A stretch of 64,000 nt of DNA, taken from NCBI GenBank assembly GCA_022432975.1, contig CM039503.1:41956869-42020868 (forward strand), given 5' to 3'. How positions within the stretch are numbered: position 1 is the stretch's first letter; each line of letters starts with the position of its first letter. This document shows, one piece after another, positions 34,230 through 47,100 of the stretch. The translations under genes and the position numbers were made by a program. Below the pieces are notes generated by a model. That model had not been told where the DNA came from. It ran no database searches and saw nothing but the letters and a program-made list of their open reading frames with translations. Source of the stretch: Begonia masoniana (Eukaryota; Streptophyta; Magnoliopsida; Cucurbitales; Begoniaceae).

Positions 34230-34545
34230 GCTCTGGAATTTAGATTCCAGAGCGGTTGCCGATCGATCGCCAAAGGGGGTGGGGGGGGGGGGGGGGGGGG
34301 GGCGATCGATCGGCTAGAGTATATGGCAATCCTCTGGATTTCCAGAGAAGTTTCCGAACGATCGCCATTAGGGGCGATCGAATGGTAACCAAGGGCCGAT
34401 CGATCGGCTGTCAAGCAGCCGATCGATCGCTCCTTGTTTTTCTTGCGGGCTGATCGATCGGTTGCAAACAGCCGATCGATCGCCCCCTTGTTTTCCTGCA
34501 GGCCGATCGATCGGTTGTTGAGCCACCGATCGATCGCCCCCTCTT
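34230..34545 (+). repeat. GATCGATC palindrome cluster with poly-G tract in A LTR
   Basis: An inverted pair TCTGGAAT/ATTCCAGA at the left is followed by repeated GCCGATCGATCGGC/GCC cores. A run of 22 G lies at 34281-34302. The GATCGATC spacing is irregular (roughly 20-70 bp). Confidence 0.85.
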
Positions 34546-34757
34546 CCGTCGATGTTTTGACCGAATTGCCCATGGCTTTTACACTATGTTTTCCATTAAC
34601 TTTTTATATGATTTTATTGAATGATTTTAAGGATTTGAAAATTTAAAAAAAAAAAAAAAAAAAAAAGAATTTCTCTTACGTTAACTTACGAGGTCTTATG
34701 TTTAAGTTTATGTCATGGCAAGTCCGTGGCGGCCCTGACCAGGTTGGGGTCGTCACA

Positions 34758-37700
34758 ATATCGGCTCATCATGTCTTGCGGGCTTTCCCAAGTTGCCTCC
34801 TCTACATTCTGGTTACGCCATAACACCTTCACTAGCTGAACTTCCTTGTTACGTAGCACTTTAGTTGCATAGTCAAGAATTTCCACTGGTTTCTCTTCAT
34901 AGGCAAGGGTAGGATGAACTTCAATGTTTTGCTGTTCCACAACAAGAGTGGATTCCGCATGCATTTCTTCAGCATAGAAACATGGAACACGTTGTGAATT
35001 CTCTCCATAGAGACTGGTAACTGCAATTGATAAACTGCCTTCCCCATCCTCTTCAAGATTGAGAAAGGTCTTATGTATCTGGAATTCAACTTACCTCTCT
35101 TCCCAAACCTTACAACTTCTTTGAACAGTGAAACTTTAAGAAACACTTCGTCACCAACTTCAAAATCTAAACCCCTACGTCTTCTATCGACATAGCTTTT
35201 CTACCAGCTTTGAGCTGTCAAGATCCGCTGTCGGATAAGTGCAATCTTCTCCACTGTCTGCTGCACAATGTCAGGACCAATCAATCGTGCTTCTCCAACT
35301 TCATCCCAGTACAATGGAGATCTGCACTTTCGTCCATATAATGCCTCGTATGATGCTATGCCTATTGTTGCCTGAAAACTGTTGTTATAAGAGAACTCTA
35401 CCAATGATAAATACTTACTCCAAAAACCTTGAAATTCGAATACACATACACGAAGCATATCCTCCAACGTTTGAATAGTCCTCTCGGATTGTCCATATGT
35501 TTGAGGGTGAAAAACAGTACTAAAGTTGAGCTGTGTACCCATAGCCTTATGTAAACTCTTCCAAAACTTAGATGTAAATATAGAATCTCAATCTGAAACT
35601 ATAGTGATTGGAACTCTATACAATCTAACAATCTCATGCACATACAATTCAGCGAGCTGATCCATCGAGTAAGTGATCTTTATTGGCAGGAAATGGGCAG
35701 ATTTGGTTAGACGATCAACTATCACCCAAATTGCATCATGTCCCTTTGCTGTTCTAGGGAATCCTACAACAAAGTCCATCGTTATTTGCTCCCATTTCCA
35801 TTCAGGAACTGGTAAAGTTTGCAAGGTTCCTGCAGGTCTTTGATGTTCGGCTTTAATCTGTTGACAAATCAAACACGATCCAATGTATTCCGCCACACTT
35901 CTTTTCATATTTGGCCACCAATAGTGTTGTTTAAGGTCTCTATACATTTTTGTACTTCCAGGATGAACAAATAACCTAGAAGAATGAGCTTCCGAAAGGA
36001 TTTCATTTCGAAGTTCATCATTGGTTGGAACAAACCATCTATTCCGAAACTTGAGAATTCCATCAGTAGAAAAGTTAAAATCTGATTTATCAGAAGAATC
36101 CATGCTTAACTTGTACTTATTGCATTCAGCATCATTTACTTGGACTTCCTTTATTCTCTCCAAAATAGTAGGCCTCAAGGATATGGCAGAAAGCATGGCT
36201 AACACGCTAGACACAGCTTCCAGGTTAAATCTTTAGAATTCTGTCTCTAAGGCTATCGGTATGTCAAGAATCAATGTCAAGGCTGATGTTGTTACTCTAC
36301 TCAATGCGTCAGCCACTACATTCGCCTTGCCGGGGTGGTATTTGATCTCAAAATCATAATCCTTGACAAACTCCAACCACCGACGTTGCCTCATGTTTAG
36401 CTCTTTCTATGTGAAAATATATTTCAGACTTTTATGATCCGAGAATATTTCATAAGATTGTCCATACAAGTAATGCCTCCAAATCTTTAACACAAAAACT
36501 ACCGCAGCTAATTCCAAATCATGTGTAGGATAATTTTTCTCATATGTTTTCAGCTGTCTAGAAACATAAGCTATTACTTTTCCATCCTGCATTAGGACAC
36601 AACCAAGACCAACCTTGGATGCATCACAATAAATGCTAAACTTTCCATTCTCAAAGGGGAGTGTTAGTATTGGGGCATTGGTCAGTCTCTGTTTCAAGGT
36701 TTGAAAACTAAACTCACATTCATCAGTCCATATATATTTCATGTTTTTCCTTGTTAACCGGGTAAGGGGTGTAGAAATTTTCGAGAATCCTTCAATCAAC
36801 TTCCTGTAATATCCTGCTAATCCAAGAAAACTCCGAATATCTGTAGCATTCTTTGGTTGGGGCCACTCCTTAACTGCTTGAACCTTGGCTGGTTCGACAG
36901 ATATCCCATCCCCCGAGATAACGTGACCCAAAAAGTAAACTTGGTCCAACCAAAACTCACACTTGAAAAATTTGGCATAAAGTTGGTGCTGCTGAAGTAC
37001 TCCTAGTACCAAGTTCAAGTGTTTTGCATGTTCATCCTCAGTACGTGGATAGATTAAAATATCATCAATAAACACTATGACAAATTTATCTAGATACTCG
37101 TGAAACACTCTATTCATGAGATCCATGAATGCTGCTGGTGCATTTGTCAATCCAAAAGAAATTACCAAAAACTCATAATGTCCATACATTGTGTGAAAGA
37201 CTGTCTTAGTGATATCTTCTGATTTGACTTTCAATTGGTAATAACTGGACCTAAGGTCAATCTTAGAGAAGACTCGTGCACTATAAGTTGGTCGAATAGA
37301 TCATCAATCCTTGGTAATAGATACTTGTTCTTGATAGTTAATTTGTTCAGTTCCCGATAATCAACACACATGCGCAATGATCCATCCTTCTTCTTAACAA
37401 AATGAACAGGTGCACCCCACGGTGAATAGCTTGGGCGTATGAATCCTTTTTCCAACAGTTCCTCCAACTGTTACTTTAACTCTCTAAGCTCTGTTGGTGC
37501 TAATCTGTAAGAATTCTTAGATACAGGCTCCGCGTCTGGGTAAACATCTACAACAAACTCGATTTCTCTATCTGGCGGCAAGCCTGGAAGGTCATCTAGG
37601 AATACTTCTGGGAAGTCTTGGACAACTAATACATTCTGAGGACTTAATTTTCCTACAACCTGTGTGTCTATAGCACTGGCCAAAAAGTATAAATACTCTC

Positions 37701-39198
37701 CGCATGGAGAAGGTCTAGCATCGATAGGGGCAATAACAGACATTTCCTTACACTTCTTCAAAGCTTGGAAGGTAAGTTTCATACCACCAGGGTGTTGAAA
37801 ACTAACAATTCTAGTCCTACAATCGATCGTGGCATAATGCTTAAACAACCAGTCTATTCCTAGGATTACATCAAATCTCATTATCTCCATGATAATGAGA
37901 TCAGCAGGTAAATTCATGTTTCCCACTAACAAAACACTATTAAGCATCACTCGGCTGGAGTGCATGCATTCACCAGAGGGTAACGTGACATTAAACACAT
38001 GTTCAGATGGCGTAGGTCGTACATCTAACTTAACAGCAAATACAGACGCTATAAAAGAATGTGTTGCACCAGAATCTATTAAAGTGAAAGCAGGCATAGA
38101 GTTGATAAATATAGTACCTAACACAATCGCGGGTTGTTCATCATCACCCGACTCCATCATGGATAATATCCTCGACTTTATCTTAGCAGGACCATTCTTT
38201 AAAGCTTGGCAGTCTCTGTTAATATGACCAACCTTATTACAGTTGTAGCATCGGGTGACTCTGGGCTTCGGGCAATCCATGTACGTGTGTCCAACTTCTT
38301 CACAGTTGAAACATTTTTCCAACCCAAATCTGCACTCTCCCAGGTGATTCTTCAAACATATCGGGCATTGGGGAAACTTCCTAGCATCCTGTACTTTCTT
38401 TCCTGCTCCTTGACTACCCTGGCCTTCACTGGGCCTCTTCATCCCTCTCTGTTGGTGTGGCTGAATTAACTTTCGTGGGGCTTCCTTTGGTCCAACACAC
38501 TTCATTTCTGCATTTTCCACTTCCAATGCCGTGGACACGACTTCTCCGTAAGACAAACCTTTAATACTCGAAAACTTGACTCCTCTGTAAATCTCTAGTT
38601 TCAGTCCATGCATAAATTGAAACACCTTATCATCATTCCTGTGAACAAAATGTTCAGCAAAACTGGACAGAGACTCAAACTGTCTATTGTACTCGGACAC
38701 GGACCCCGTCTGCTTCAAGTTCAGAAACTCCACCTTCTTTGCGGCCTGGACGGTGCTATTAAAGTATTTCTCATAGAAATTTTCCTTGAATTGTGACCAA
38801 GACATAGCCAGAACATCAGTGGTGGTCTCCATTGTTTCCCACCAAAGTTGAGCATCTCCAGCCAAATGAATCGTTGCCAAGGTGACTTTGTCTCCTTCCC
38901 CAATGTTGGCACATCTGAACATACTCTCTATCTTCCTAAGCCATCCCTCAGCAACAACCGGATTAGATGACTGTCCATCAAACGTGGGCGGTTGCAATCT
39001 CCAGAATCTGTCTCCCGATTGCTCATTGTTGGAACACGAGTTGGCACTCCCTTGCACATCTCGGTTCGGAAGCTGTCCCAATTGTTCAGACTGCTGACGT
39101 TCCAAAGCTGTCAGCACCCTAATCACACTAGGATCCTCCTCATTTCTCAAATTTGGCATCTCTCTCGGTAGCCTTAGTCTTCCTGGTCGTCTAGCCAT
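34758..39198 (-). pseudogene. Element G gag-pol, broken
   Basis: ATG at 39198 begins MARRPGRLRLPREM, unlike the other families. Gag (residues 60-240) is followed by two CCHC knuckles (C296-C309 and C317-C330) where B, D and E have one. Protease is LIDSGATHSF (Asp about 375). The first frame is open for 575 codons to a TAA at 37471. A one-base deletion near 37270 shifts the frame at the start of RT. RT VFIDD, RNase H YCDASK, and integrase with CX2C, MDFVVGFP and QSERT all follow, with stops at 36407, about 36230, 35588 and 35201 and a frameshift near 34960. Several stops fit CAG to TAG or CGA to TGA. The final chromodomain-like segment (VKVLWRNQNVEEATWE) ends at the A insertion. Confidence 0.9.
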
Positions 39199-39337
39199 TT
39201 TGCTATATTCCTAGACAAAGTTAATTACTCTAATAAATATCTAGCAACAGGATTAACATAAACACTTACAGTTGTTGGAGTACTCCCATACGACGATCGG
39301 CACTGATGAGTAATCTTTTGAATGATTTAACTAAATG
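39199..39337 (-). other. G leader between primer site and gag
   Basis: Short untranslated stretch between primer site and gag ATG. It holds the conserved ACAACTGTAAGT-like motif, also seen just before gag in the other elements and again shaped like a splice donor. Confidence 0.5.
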
Positions 39338-39349
39338 TCTCTGATACCA
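39338..39349 (-). other. Primer-binding site of G (initiator tRNA-Met)
   Basis: The minus strand reads TGGTATCAGAGA: eleven of twelve bases match the usual site, three bases after the LTR. Confidence 0.85.
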
Positions 39350-39619
39350 AGTTGTAACGCCCAGAATTTTATAAACACGGTTCGTTACTCATAACACTGT
39401 ACAGAATTAAGACATTTGGAGGGATTTTTAAAATTTTACTCAACGGTCATAATTCGACATTTATAAAAAAAAAAAAAATCAAAACTTGCAGCGGAAAAAT
39501 CATTTGCGTAAAACAGGCTTAAAACAAATCACTAAAACATTACTTATAGAACAATTAAACAATAGAAGCAATCGGCCAGAAGAACTGAGGGCATGAGAGT
39601 GTTAAATATTTAAATGCCT

Positions 39620-40090
39620 TAAATTTTAACACGTCCACCGCTACCGAGCACATCTACCGATAAATAATCTCAGTGGTAGAAATAGAAACAGACTGCGTCA
39701 TCCGCCAAACAGTATCAGCGATAGAAGTAGAAACAGACTACATCTTCTCCTATTGACATCCACCGCTCACACCTACCTGAACGACATCTGCCTTTCGACA
39801 TCTACCGAACGACACGTCGACTACTCTCATCTACCGTTCAACAGTAATACTCAACCTCCACCGATATACAACATCTTCCGATAGACAACATCTACCTGTA
39901 AACAGTAATTCTAAACATCCACCGACAGACAACATCTACCGATAGACAACATCTTCCGATAGACAACATCTACCGGTAAACAGTAACTCTCAACATCCAC
40001 CGACAGACAACATCTACCAATAGATAGTATCTTCCAATAGACAACATCTACCGGTAAACAGTAACTCTCAACATCCACTGACAGACAACT
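39620..40090. repeat. ATCTACCGATAGACAAC short repeats in G LTR
   Basis: Irregular 15-17 bp repeats with cores ATCTACCG, ATCTTCCG and ATCCACCG followed by RTAGACAAC. The best-ordered part is 39840-40090. The same cores appear in the LTRs of F and E. Confidence 0.8.
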
Positions 40091-41325
40091 GAACAGCATA
40101 TCAATCATTTACACTCTAAACAAAGAACAACTCCGATAGCTAAAAGAACTTGAAAATTTTACTGAAATCATTCAAAACAACCTGACCAAGTGAAATACTT
40201 GAAAACCAGTAAGAATCACAGTTATTATCCAAGGAAATCTCAAAATGTATCAGAAATACTAAAAACTATCACAATCATTAAAATTCTCGGCACACTCCAA
40301 CAAACATCAATCTATTTAGACTTCACATACAAACATTAGTCAAACCGCCTCATCAGAGTACCAAACCGCAACATAGATGTGCTCCATCAACTTCACCCAT
40401 CCCTCTGTAAACTCAGGGAAATCACCTGTTGAAACCTCAGCACCTACATCAAAAAACTCATCTATTAGCCTAATGCTAAATAAGTAGAGCAAATATGAAT
40501 GAAATACTAAATTCATAAATCCTAATCATGCAGTTTCTACCTTCACATCTTAGTTGCATTTGTGTTTGTTCTCTGAACTGATCCTTCAGTTCGATGGGAA
40601 GTGAATCAGTTTTCCCAAAGTCATAACATCCTCTACTAGATTAAGGGGCGGATTAGTTCCCTTAATAGCTGATTTGATCCCTCTGTTCGATGGGAAGTGG
40701 ATCAGTTTTCCCCAAAGTCATAACATCCTCTTCTCGATTAAGGGGTGGATTAGTTCCCTTAATAGTTTGTCTGATTCAAACTACCCATGCCTTACCATGC
40801 CATTACATGTAAATTCATTTTAATGTTCTTTCATAAACATGATGCATGACATGCTGAAAACATTTGTACAAGCATAAATCCTACTGTTTTGTGATGTAGG
40901 CCCGAAGGCACACACGTACTCTACTTATCTAGCTTCCTGGAAAAGCTTGGTTGCAAACTACTTCGGGGTTTTGCTCAAACCTAAAACCATAGACAAGGTA
41001 TTAGTTAGATCTTTGCTAAACTTCTTTCTAAACTATCCAGAAATCTAAGGAAACTAGTTGGAAACTCAGTTCCTCGAGCATTCCCGATTCATCACCAAAA
41101 CCCAAACTCAGCTCTCACTCATGGCATTCCTAAAACACTCATTCTACCGTAAACAATTCATTAAATGTATATCCTATATTCACCCGAAATCATCAGCAAG
41201 AAGAAATCAAGGAAGAACTTACCTAAGTTGAAGAAGATTAGGAGAGAAAAATTGCCAGAGAAGTCAGTAGAGCTGAAAGAGGAAAGTAATGAAAAAGTGG
41301 CAGCTAAACCTTCATTAAACCCTCC

Positions 41326-41332
41326 ATTTATA
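41326..41332 (-). promoter_or_regulatory. TATA box of G LTR
   Basis: The minus strand reads GTGTTATAAATGGAGGG, followed by a C/T-rich leader and then AG|GTAAGT. This is a good match to a plant core promoter. Confidence 0.6.
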
Positions 41333-42044
41333 ACACTTGCTTCACAATTACTCAAATGCCCTTGGTTAATCAACTTTAACATATTTAAGCAACCAATCAA
41401 ATTTACTTAATTCTATAAAAATAAGAGTCACAAAAATGTTACTAATAAAATCAAGGCTGACAATTGCGGGTTGCTACACGAAATTAATGGGAATATTTAT
41501 ACAATGTATGTTTTATGAATTTACCGATGATTTCTATTGATTGTGAGTGGTTCATAAAACCGATTCGACGAACTAAATAGTTATTTAGTTAAAAACCAAT
41601 AGTTAGAAATGCATGGAGGGGTAAATTGGGAAGAAATTAAGGTTGGTGGGAGGGAACTAATGAGTGCCTGACACTTAGCAACTTGTTGAAGAAGTCATGT
41701 TCTTCTTCTCTTTCCTCCTACGTGAAACCCTCATTTCTCCTCTGCTTCTTTCCACTCTCCTCTGTTTTCTCTCTTCTAGGTGACTGCAACCTTTCCAAAA
41801 ACTTTCTTTCTTCTGTTTTCTCCGGTGAAGGTAATCATCTACTAAAGTTAACAAGTTTGGACAAGTTAAAAATGTGAGTTTTGTTGAAGTTTAGGGTTAA
41901 AATATTTTGGAGAAAACTCACTGTTTTTGGATGAAAACACATTGGTTTGTTTTCTAAAGGTTTGAATGGAGTTTGAAGCATAATCTACCAAGTTATTAGT
42001 TAGCATTTGCAGCTCTGTTTATTTTCTTTACATGCATGTTTTAG

Positions 42045-42092
42045 GTCCGCGCATAACCGAGACATTCAAGACTTGAAACTCTACAGCAACAG
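42045..42092 (+). other. Putative 48-bp mini-exon in F LTR
   Basis: Bounded by CATGTTTTAG and ACAG|GTAAGT. The 3' LTR copy is 49170-49217, the same length, with both borders conserved although the LTRs have diverged by several percent. Confidence 0.5.
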
Positions 42093-43079
42093 GTAAGTTC
42101 ATGTGTGTAGATCGGCTCTTAAGGCCCTACAACAAGGAGATACTAGGTTTTACTTTTGTCAGGTTGTTTCGGGTAGATAAGTTAGAGTTTCGTTCTGAGT
42201 TTTCTGTATTCCTCTTCATGTTCTGCCATTTTATTTCCTGTTGTCTGCTATTTCAAGTTGGAGTCCTATAAACGTCCATGCATACATGATTTTTCCGAAA
42301 GTTCATGTAAAATATTTTCTGTACACGTTTTGAAGTTAAGGAAGATAAAAATCTGAATGTAATGTATCGGTTAAGTGTGGGACGGGGACTGGCCTACTGT
42401 TCTGTTCCATTCTGTATATCTGTTATATGCCTGATAGTGCACTTGTCAGTTCCCTTATAAGCCCCACTTATACCCCTCTGCCAGTGAAACGTAATGTAAT
42501 GTACTGTCACTGTATTCTGAAAGTTCATGCATAGCATATGCATCACTGCATTTTTATTCATGTTCTTACTGAGTTTTAGACTCATAGGTGAACTTCCTGT
42601 TGTAGGTACGGATCCCGTGGATGAGGACTTTGTGCCTCAGACCGAGGAATAGGTGGATTGGTTGCTGCAGCCAGACATATTTCTGTCCCGAGGTTTAAGT
42701 TTTTAAAGTAAAGTTCATGTTTGTAAACTCTACTGGGATTCTTGTGTTTTGTTTTTTAAAACCCTGTTTGAAATTTGGATAATGTATAGGTTTGGTGTCT
42801 AAGTTTTCAAACCTCTATAATTGACAGTTGTATATATGTTTTGAAAACATTATGGAACTGCTTGAGTTCTTCCTCTTAGGTTGTACATGGATGGTCTCGA
42901 ATTTTAGAGCTATCCATGCAATTTGTTTTCTTGAATCTCTGTTATTTGTAAAGCATGTTTTACAACTTTTTTTTTTGAATCGGGTTTTGAGGGTCTGAAA
43001 CTTTTTATGCCTTCTGTTTTATGCTCCCTATTTACACGTCTTCCTATTAAAAGTTGTCAAATTTTGCTTTTAAATTTGT

Positions 43080-43560
43080 GTCTTCCACTACGTCTATCGC
43101 CTTATGGCCACGTCCACCGCTCCGGTTTATTTAAGCCCTCCGGTTTATTTACATCTTCCGCCTTTGTCAACTAGTCAGTTTCAATTACATCTACCACCTT
43201 ATGGCCACGTCCACCGTCCCGGTTTATTTAAGCCATTCAGTTTATTTACATCTTCCTCCTTTGTCACCCAGTCTACATTTTTCGCTCAGTTCCAATTACA
43301 TCTACCGCCTTATGGCCACATCCACCGTCCCAGTTTATTTAAGCTATCCGGTTTAATTACATCCTTTCGCTCAGTTCAATTACTTCTTCTGTCTTACGTC
43401 ACCCAGTCTATATCTTCCGTCAGTTTCCTTACATCTTCAGCCTGACGTCATCAACCCATATCCTCCGCCCAGTTCACTACATCTTCCGCCTGACGTCATC
43501 CACCTCTTCCGCCCAGTTCACTACATCTCCCACCTGACGTCATCCATCCACATCTTCCAC
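43080..43560 (+). repeat. TCTTCCGCC / CCACCG short repeats in F LTR
   Basis: A diffuse repeat of about 110 bp (ACATCTACCGCCTTATGG...CGGTTTATTTAAGC) in several diverged copies. The 3' LTR part at 50220-50460 shows the same repeat and is where element E inserted. Confidence 0.75.
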
Positions 43561-44012
43561 CCAGTTTAAATTACTTCCTCCACCCTATATCACCCGATCC
43601 TTTCATTCACTGTAGCCCTTCTTCCGACATGATTTCCAGTTTTTGTTTCCTATTTTATTAGGTTTCCCACTGCATGTCAGTCGTCCATTTCTATCTGTTT
43701 ATTGCATCGCCCATTTCTGTCTCCCTGTTTGCAATTCTCCCTGTCTCCCTGCACTCGTCCAGAGAAGGTTTACTTCCAAATTCTTAAGTGTTCCAGTCTT
43801 CCTATTTTCCCTTCTGTCATTCGTTTTGTAGTCTGATTTTAACTGTTTCCCGTTTTGCTTTTAATTCCAGAGAATGTTCTCTCTCTCTGTGTAAAGTTTT
43901 AAGGGTTTGTTTTAAAGGTTCAGTTTGTTTATTAAAAAAAAAATAGTCCCGTTTTGGATGTCCTGGAGTGATGGCTCCTCAGACCTTGATCGGGCTGGGG
44001 GCCGTCACAGTT

Positions 44013-44024
44013 ATGGTATCAGAG
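44013..44024 (+). other. Primer-binding site of F (initiator tRNA-Met)
   Basis: TGGTATCAGAGC four bases after the LTR end. Confidence 0.92.
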
Positions 44025-44170
44025 CCGCCAAGTTTTAAAAGCGGTTCTGGGTAAATGTCTGGTTGCGCAACCTGCCACGTGAGATCGCTCCACCAACTGT
44101 AAGTGTTTAAGTTCCCGTAAAAGTTCTGTTTATTAAATTTAGTTATTATGTTTGTAGGGTTTTCTTAGAA

Positions 44171-47100
44171 ATGGTGAGAGGACACTAGGATGAAGCAAGC
44201 GATAGTGCCAGGGCCATAGACCGATTAACTGAGCTAGTGGGGGTACAGTCCCACATGGTAGAATGTATGATAGCCAGAGAAGACAACGGGAATAATAATA
44301 ATAATCATGGGAATGCTCCACGTGATACCAGTGGAGATAGATTCAGGCGACTTCAACCGCCTACGTTTGATGGGCTATCTACCGACGCAATTCACGCTGA
44401 GGAATGGGTACGGTAGATAGAGAGAATTTTTAGATGCGCAGAGGTGGAAGAAAATGAGAAGGTTCTATGTGTCACGTTTCATCTCACCAGGAATGTGGGA
44501 TTTTGGTGGGATACCGTCTAGGCATCAACGTTGGCATTAAGCTGGGAGGGATTTAAACAAATTTTCTATGAGAAGTATTTTGACCGAAGTGCAAAGAAGG
44601 AAAAGATGATAGAATTCTCTCGGCTACGACAGTATGGATCAGTGGCCGAATATGTTCAGAAGTTTGAATCCTTGTCTCACTATGAACCACATCTGGTGGA
44701 CACGGATGAGAATAAGGTACACCAGTTTATTCGAGGGCTGAAACTGAACCTTTTATGCAGGATCAAAACCGGGGGTTTTGATGAGGCACCGTACACAAAA
44801 GTGGTGGCCAAGGCCTATTTGTTGGAGGCCTTAGAAGCAAAGTCCAAGAGACAGAGAGATCAATCAAGAGGGATTATTCGGAATGTTCCTCAATAGCAAC
44901 AACAACAATAACGGAGTCAAAATTTACAACCTCAACAGCAATATAACAGGGGCATTAAGAGGTCCAATGAGACCATCACTTATCAAGACAGGGGAAAGAG
45001 GCCAATGGGGGCTCCTCAGCCTTCCGTATGCCCGCGATGTCAGAAAATTCATAGAGGGGAATGCAGACTCATAACCGGTCAATGCTTTCGATGTGGCAAA
45101 GAGGGCCATCACGTTCGGGACTGCCCAATGCCCGACACGAGACCAAATCAGGCCGTGCCAAGAGTCTTTGCAATGATGGAGGATAATGATGATGCCGCTC
45201 AGCACACAGCAATTACATGTACAATTTTGATATGTGATGCACCTTCTTATGTCCTGTTGGACACGAGGGCCACACATTAGTTTGTGGCAAGAGATTTTGT
45301 AGATAAGGAGAAGTTAAGTATCTCGCCATCAGATCAGCCCTACAGTGTCATGCTACCATCCAGAGAGTTTATGCACTTCGAACAGGTAGTGTAGGGTGAT
45401 ATAGTATCAGTCGGGGACCAAAAATTGTATGCCAACCTTATCGTCATCGGTATGAAAGGATACGATGTTATTCTGGGGATGGACTGGCTATTGAGACATC
45501 ATGCCACCATCAACTATAGGTCTGGGCTTGTGTCTTTTAAGCGCCCGAACGAGGTAGAGTTCTCTTATCAAGCAGTACCAAAGAAATACCATACGCCTGT
45601 TATATCCTCCTTGAAAGCTCAACAACTTATGAGGTCAGGATGCGTCTGATTTCTTGCTCACGTAATTGATGTTCAAAGGCAAGGCGAGGTGGAACTTCAA
45701 AATATTCCAGTAGTTTGAAACTTCTCGGAGGTTTTCTTAGATGACTTACCAAGATTGTCACCAGATCGCGAAATCGAGTTTGAGATTGATGTATGTCCAA
45801 GTTCTGAAATGGTATCGAAGAATCTGTACCGTATGGCGCCAATAGAGCTGAAGGAGTTGAAGACTCAGCTAAAGGAATTTGTGGACAAGGGCTTTGTGCG
45901 CCCTAGTTTCTCTCTGTGGGGCTCTCCCGTCTTGTTCGTCAAGAAGAAGGATGGGTCCCTACGTATGTGCATTGATTACCGTGAACTGAACAAGTTAACC
46001 ATAAAAAATAAATACCCATTGCCGAGGATCGACGATTTATTTGACCAGTTACAAGGAGCTCAGGTATTCTCAAAGATTGATTTGTGCTCCGGTTATTACC
46101 AGTTGAAGGTCAGGGCTGATGATATTCCAAAGACCACCTTCAGGACCTGGTACGGACACTATGAGTTCTTGGTAATGTCGTTTTGATTGACTAATGCCCC
46201 AGCGGCATTTATGGACCTGATGAACAGGATATTCCAGGACTTCTTGGATAAATTTGTAATCGTCTTCATCGGCGACATTCTGGTTTATTCTCGGAATGAG
46301 GTGGAGCATGAAGAGCACTTGGCTATTGTGCTGTCAACTATAAAACAGCATTGATTGTACGCCAAGCTGTCGAAGTGTGAATTCTGGTTGAGCAGAATTA
46401 ACTTCCTAGGCCACATAGTGTCTGCAGAAGGAGTTTCAGTGGATCCGGCCAAGATTCAGGCCGTGAAAGACTGGCCGAGACCGAGGAATGACAGTGAGGT
46501 GTGGAGTTTTATCGGGTTAGCTGGTTATTACAGAAAGTTTATCAAGGGATTTTCTATGATAACAAAGCCCATGACTAGCTTAACGAGGAAAGACATCAAG
46601 TTCAAGTGGTTTGAAGCTTGTGAGGTGAGTTTTCAGACGCTTAAACAGAAATTAACCACTGCTTCTTTGTTAGTATTGCCGGTTGAAGACGGCAAAATCA
46701 GTGTTTATTGTGTATTGATGCAAGAGGGAAAAGTGGTGGCGTACGCATCTAGACAATTGAAGAATCACGAGCAAAACTACCCTACTCACGATCTGGAGTT
46801 AGCGGTAGTTGTTTATGCACTGAAGGTATAGAGACACCACTTGTATGGGCAATCATGTGAGGTGTTTTTGGACCACAAAAGTTTGAAGTACATAATTACC
46901 CAGAAAGAGTTAAACATAAGACAAAGGCGGTGGTTAGAATTTGTGAAAGATTGCGATGTTGAGATTAAATACCACTCGAGGAAAGCTAACGTGGTAGCCG
47001 ATGCATTGAGCAGGATGTCAGCTACTATGCAACCAGCTATGTCGGCCGTATCAATGCCTTTGAGAACGGAGATCTAAAAGTTTGATATGGAGATAGTTTC

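Larger units (their letters stand above)
32253..34757 (+). repeat. Element A 3' LTR (2505 bp)
   Basis: Starts TGTAACGCCCGAAAA and ends GGGGTCGTCACA. It has CCGTTTGCAAACGG near 32358, TATAAAA at 32518, a C/T-rich leader, donor at 32681/32682, mini-exon 33052-33097, acceptor at 33672, a TA dinucleotide run near 33538, a GATCGATC cluster with a poly-G tract, and an A-run near 34645-34665. Beyond 34757 the text changes to minus-strand pol of element G, so A is inserted in G. The matching 5' LTR is outside the window. Confidence 0.9.
34758..41478 (-). mobile_element. Element G: Ty3/gypsy retrotransposon, minus orientation, 3' end cut by A
   Basis: Read on the minus strand, the 5' LTR is 39353-41478, the primer site is at 39338-39349, and gag-pol runs from 39198 down to 34758. 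There element A is inserted within the chromodomain-like end. The remaining pol end and 3' LTR must lie left of the window. The right end of G abuts element F's 5' LTR about 48 bp from that LTR's expected start, so G is inserted in F. Confidence 0.87.
39353..41478 (-). repeat. Element G 5' LTR (2126 bp)
   Basis: Plus-strand ends are TGTAACGCCCAG and GGTTGCTACA; on the minus strand it starts TGTAGCAACCC and ends GGCGTTACA. It has TATAAAT at 41326-41332, a C/T-rich leader and a donor AG|GTAAGT at about 41223/41222. A mini-exon-like segment lies near 40945-40995, but its donor reads ATAAGT, so that site looks mutated. A cluster of ATCTACCG/ATCTTCCG repeats lies at 39620-40090. Confidence 0.85.
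41479..44008 (+). repeat. Element F 5' LTR, first 48 bp missing
   Basis: Ends GGGGGCCGTCACA. It contains a C/T-rich leader (41695-41830), donor AAG|GTAATC at 41830/41831, mini-exon 42045-42092, acceptor GTTGTAG at 42605, ATCTTCCG/TCCACCG repeats at 43080-43560, and an A-run at 43934-43942. The small open frames at 43104-43445 and 43643-43831 are low-complexity readings of those repeats. Confidence 0.88.

Noticed and set aside
43104..43831. Pro/Ser-rich open frames in F 5' LTR
   Set aside because: Low-complexity reading of CTTCCGCC/CCACCG repeats; not kept in the 3' LTR copy.
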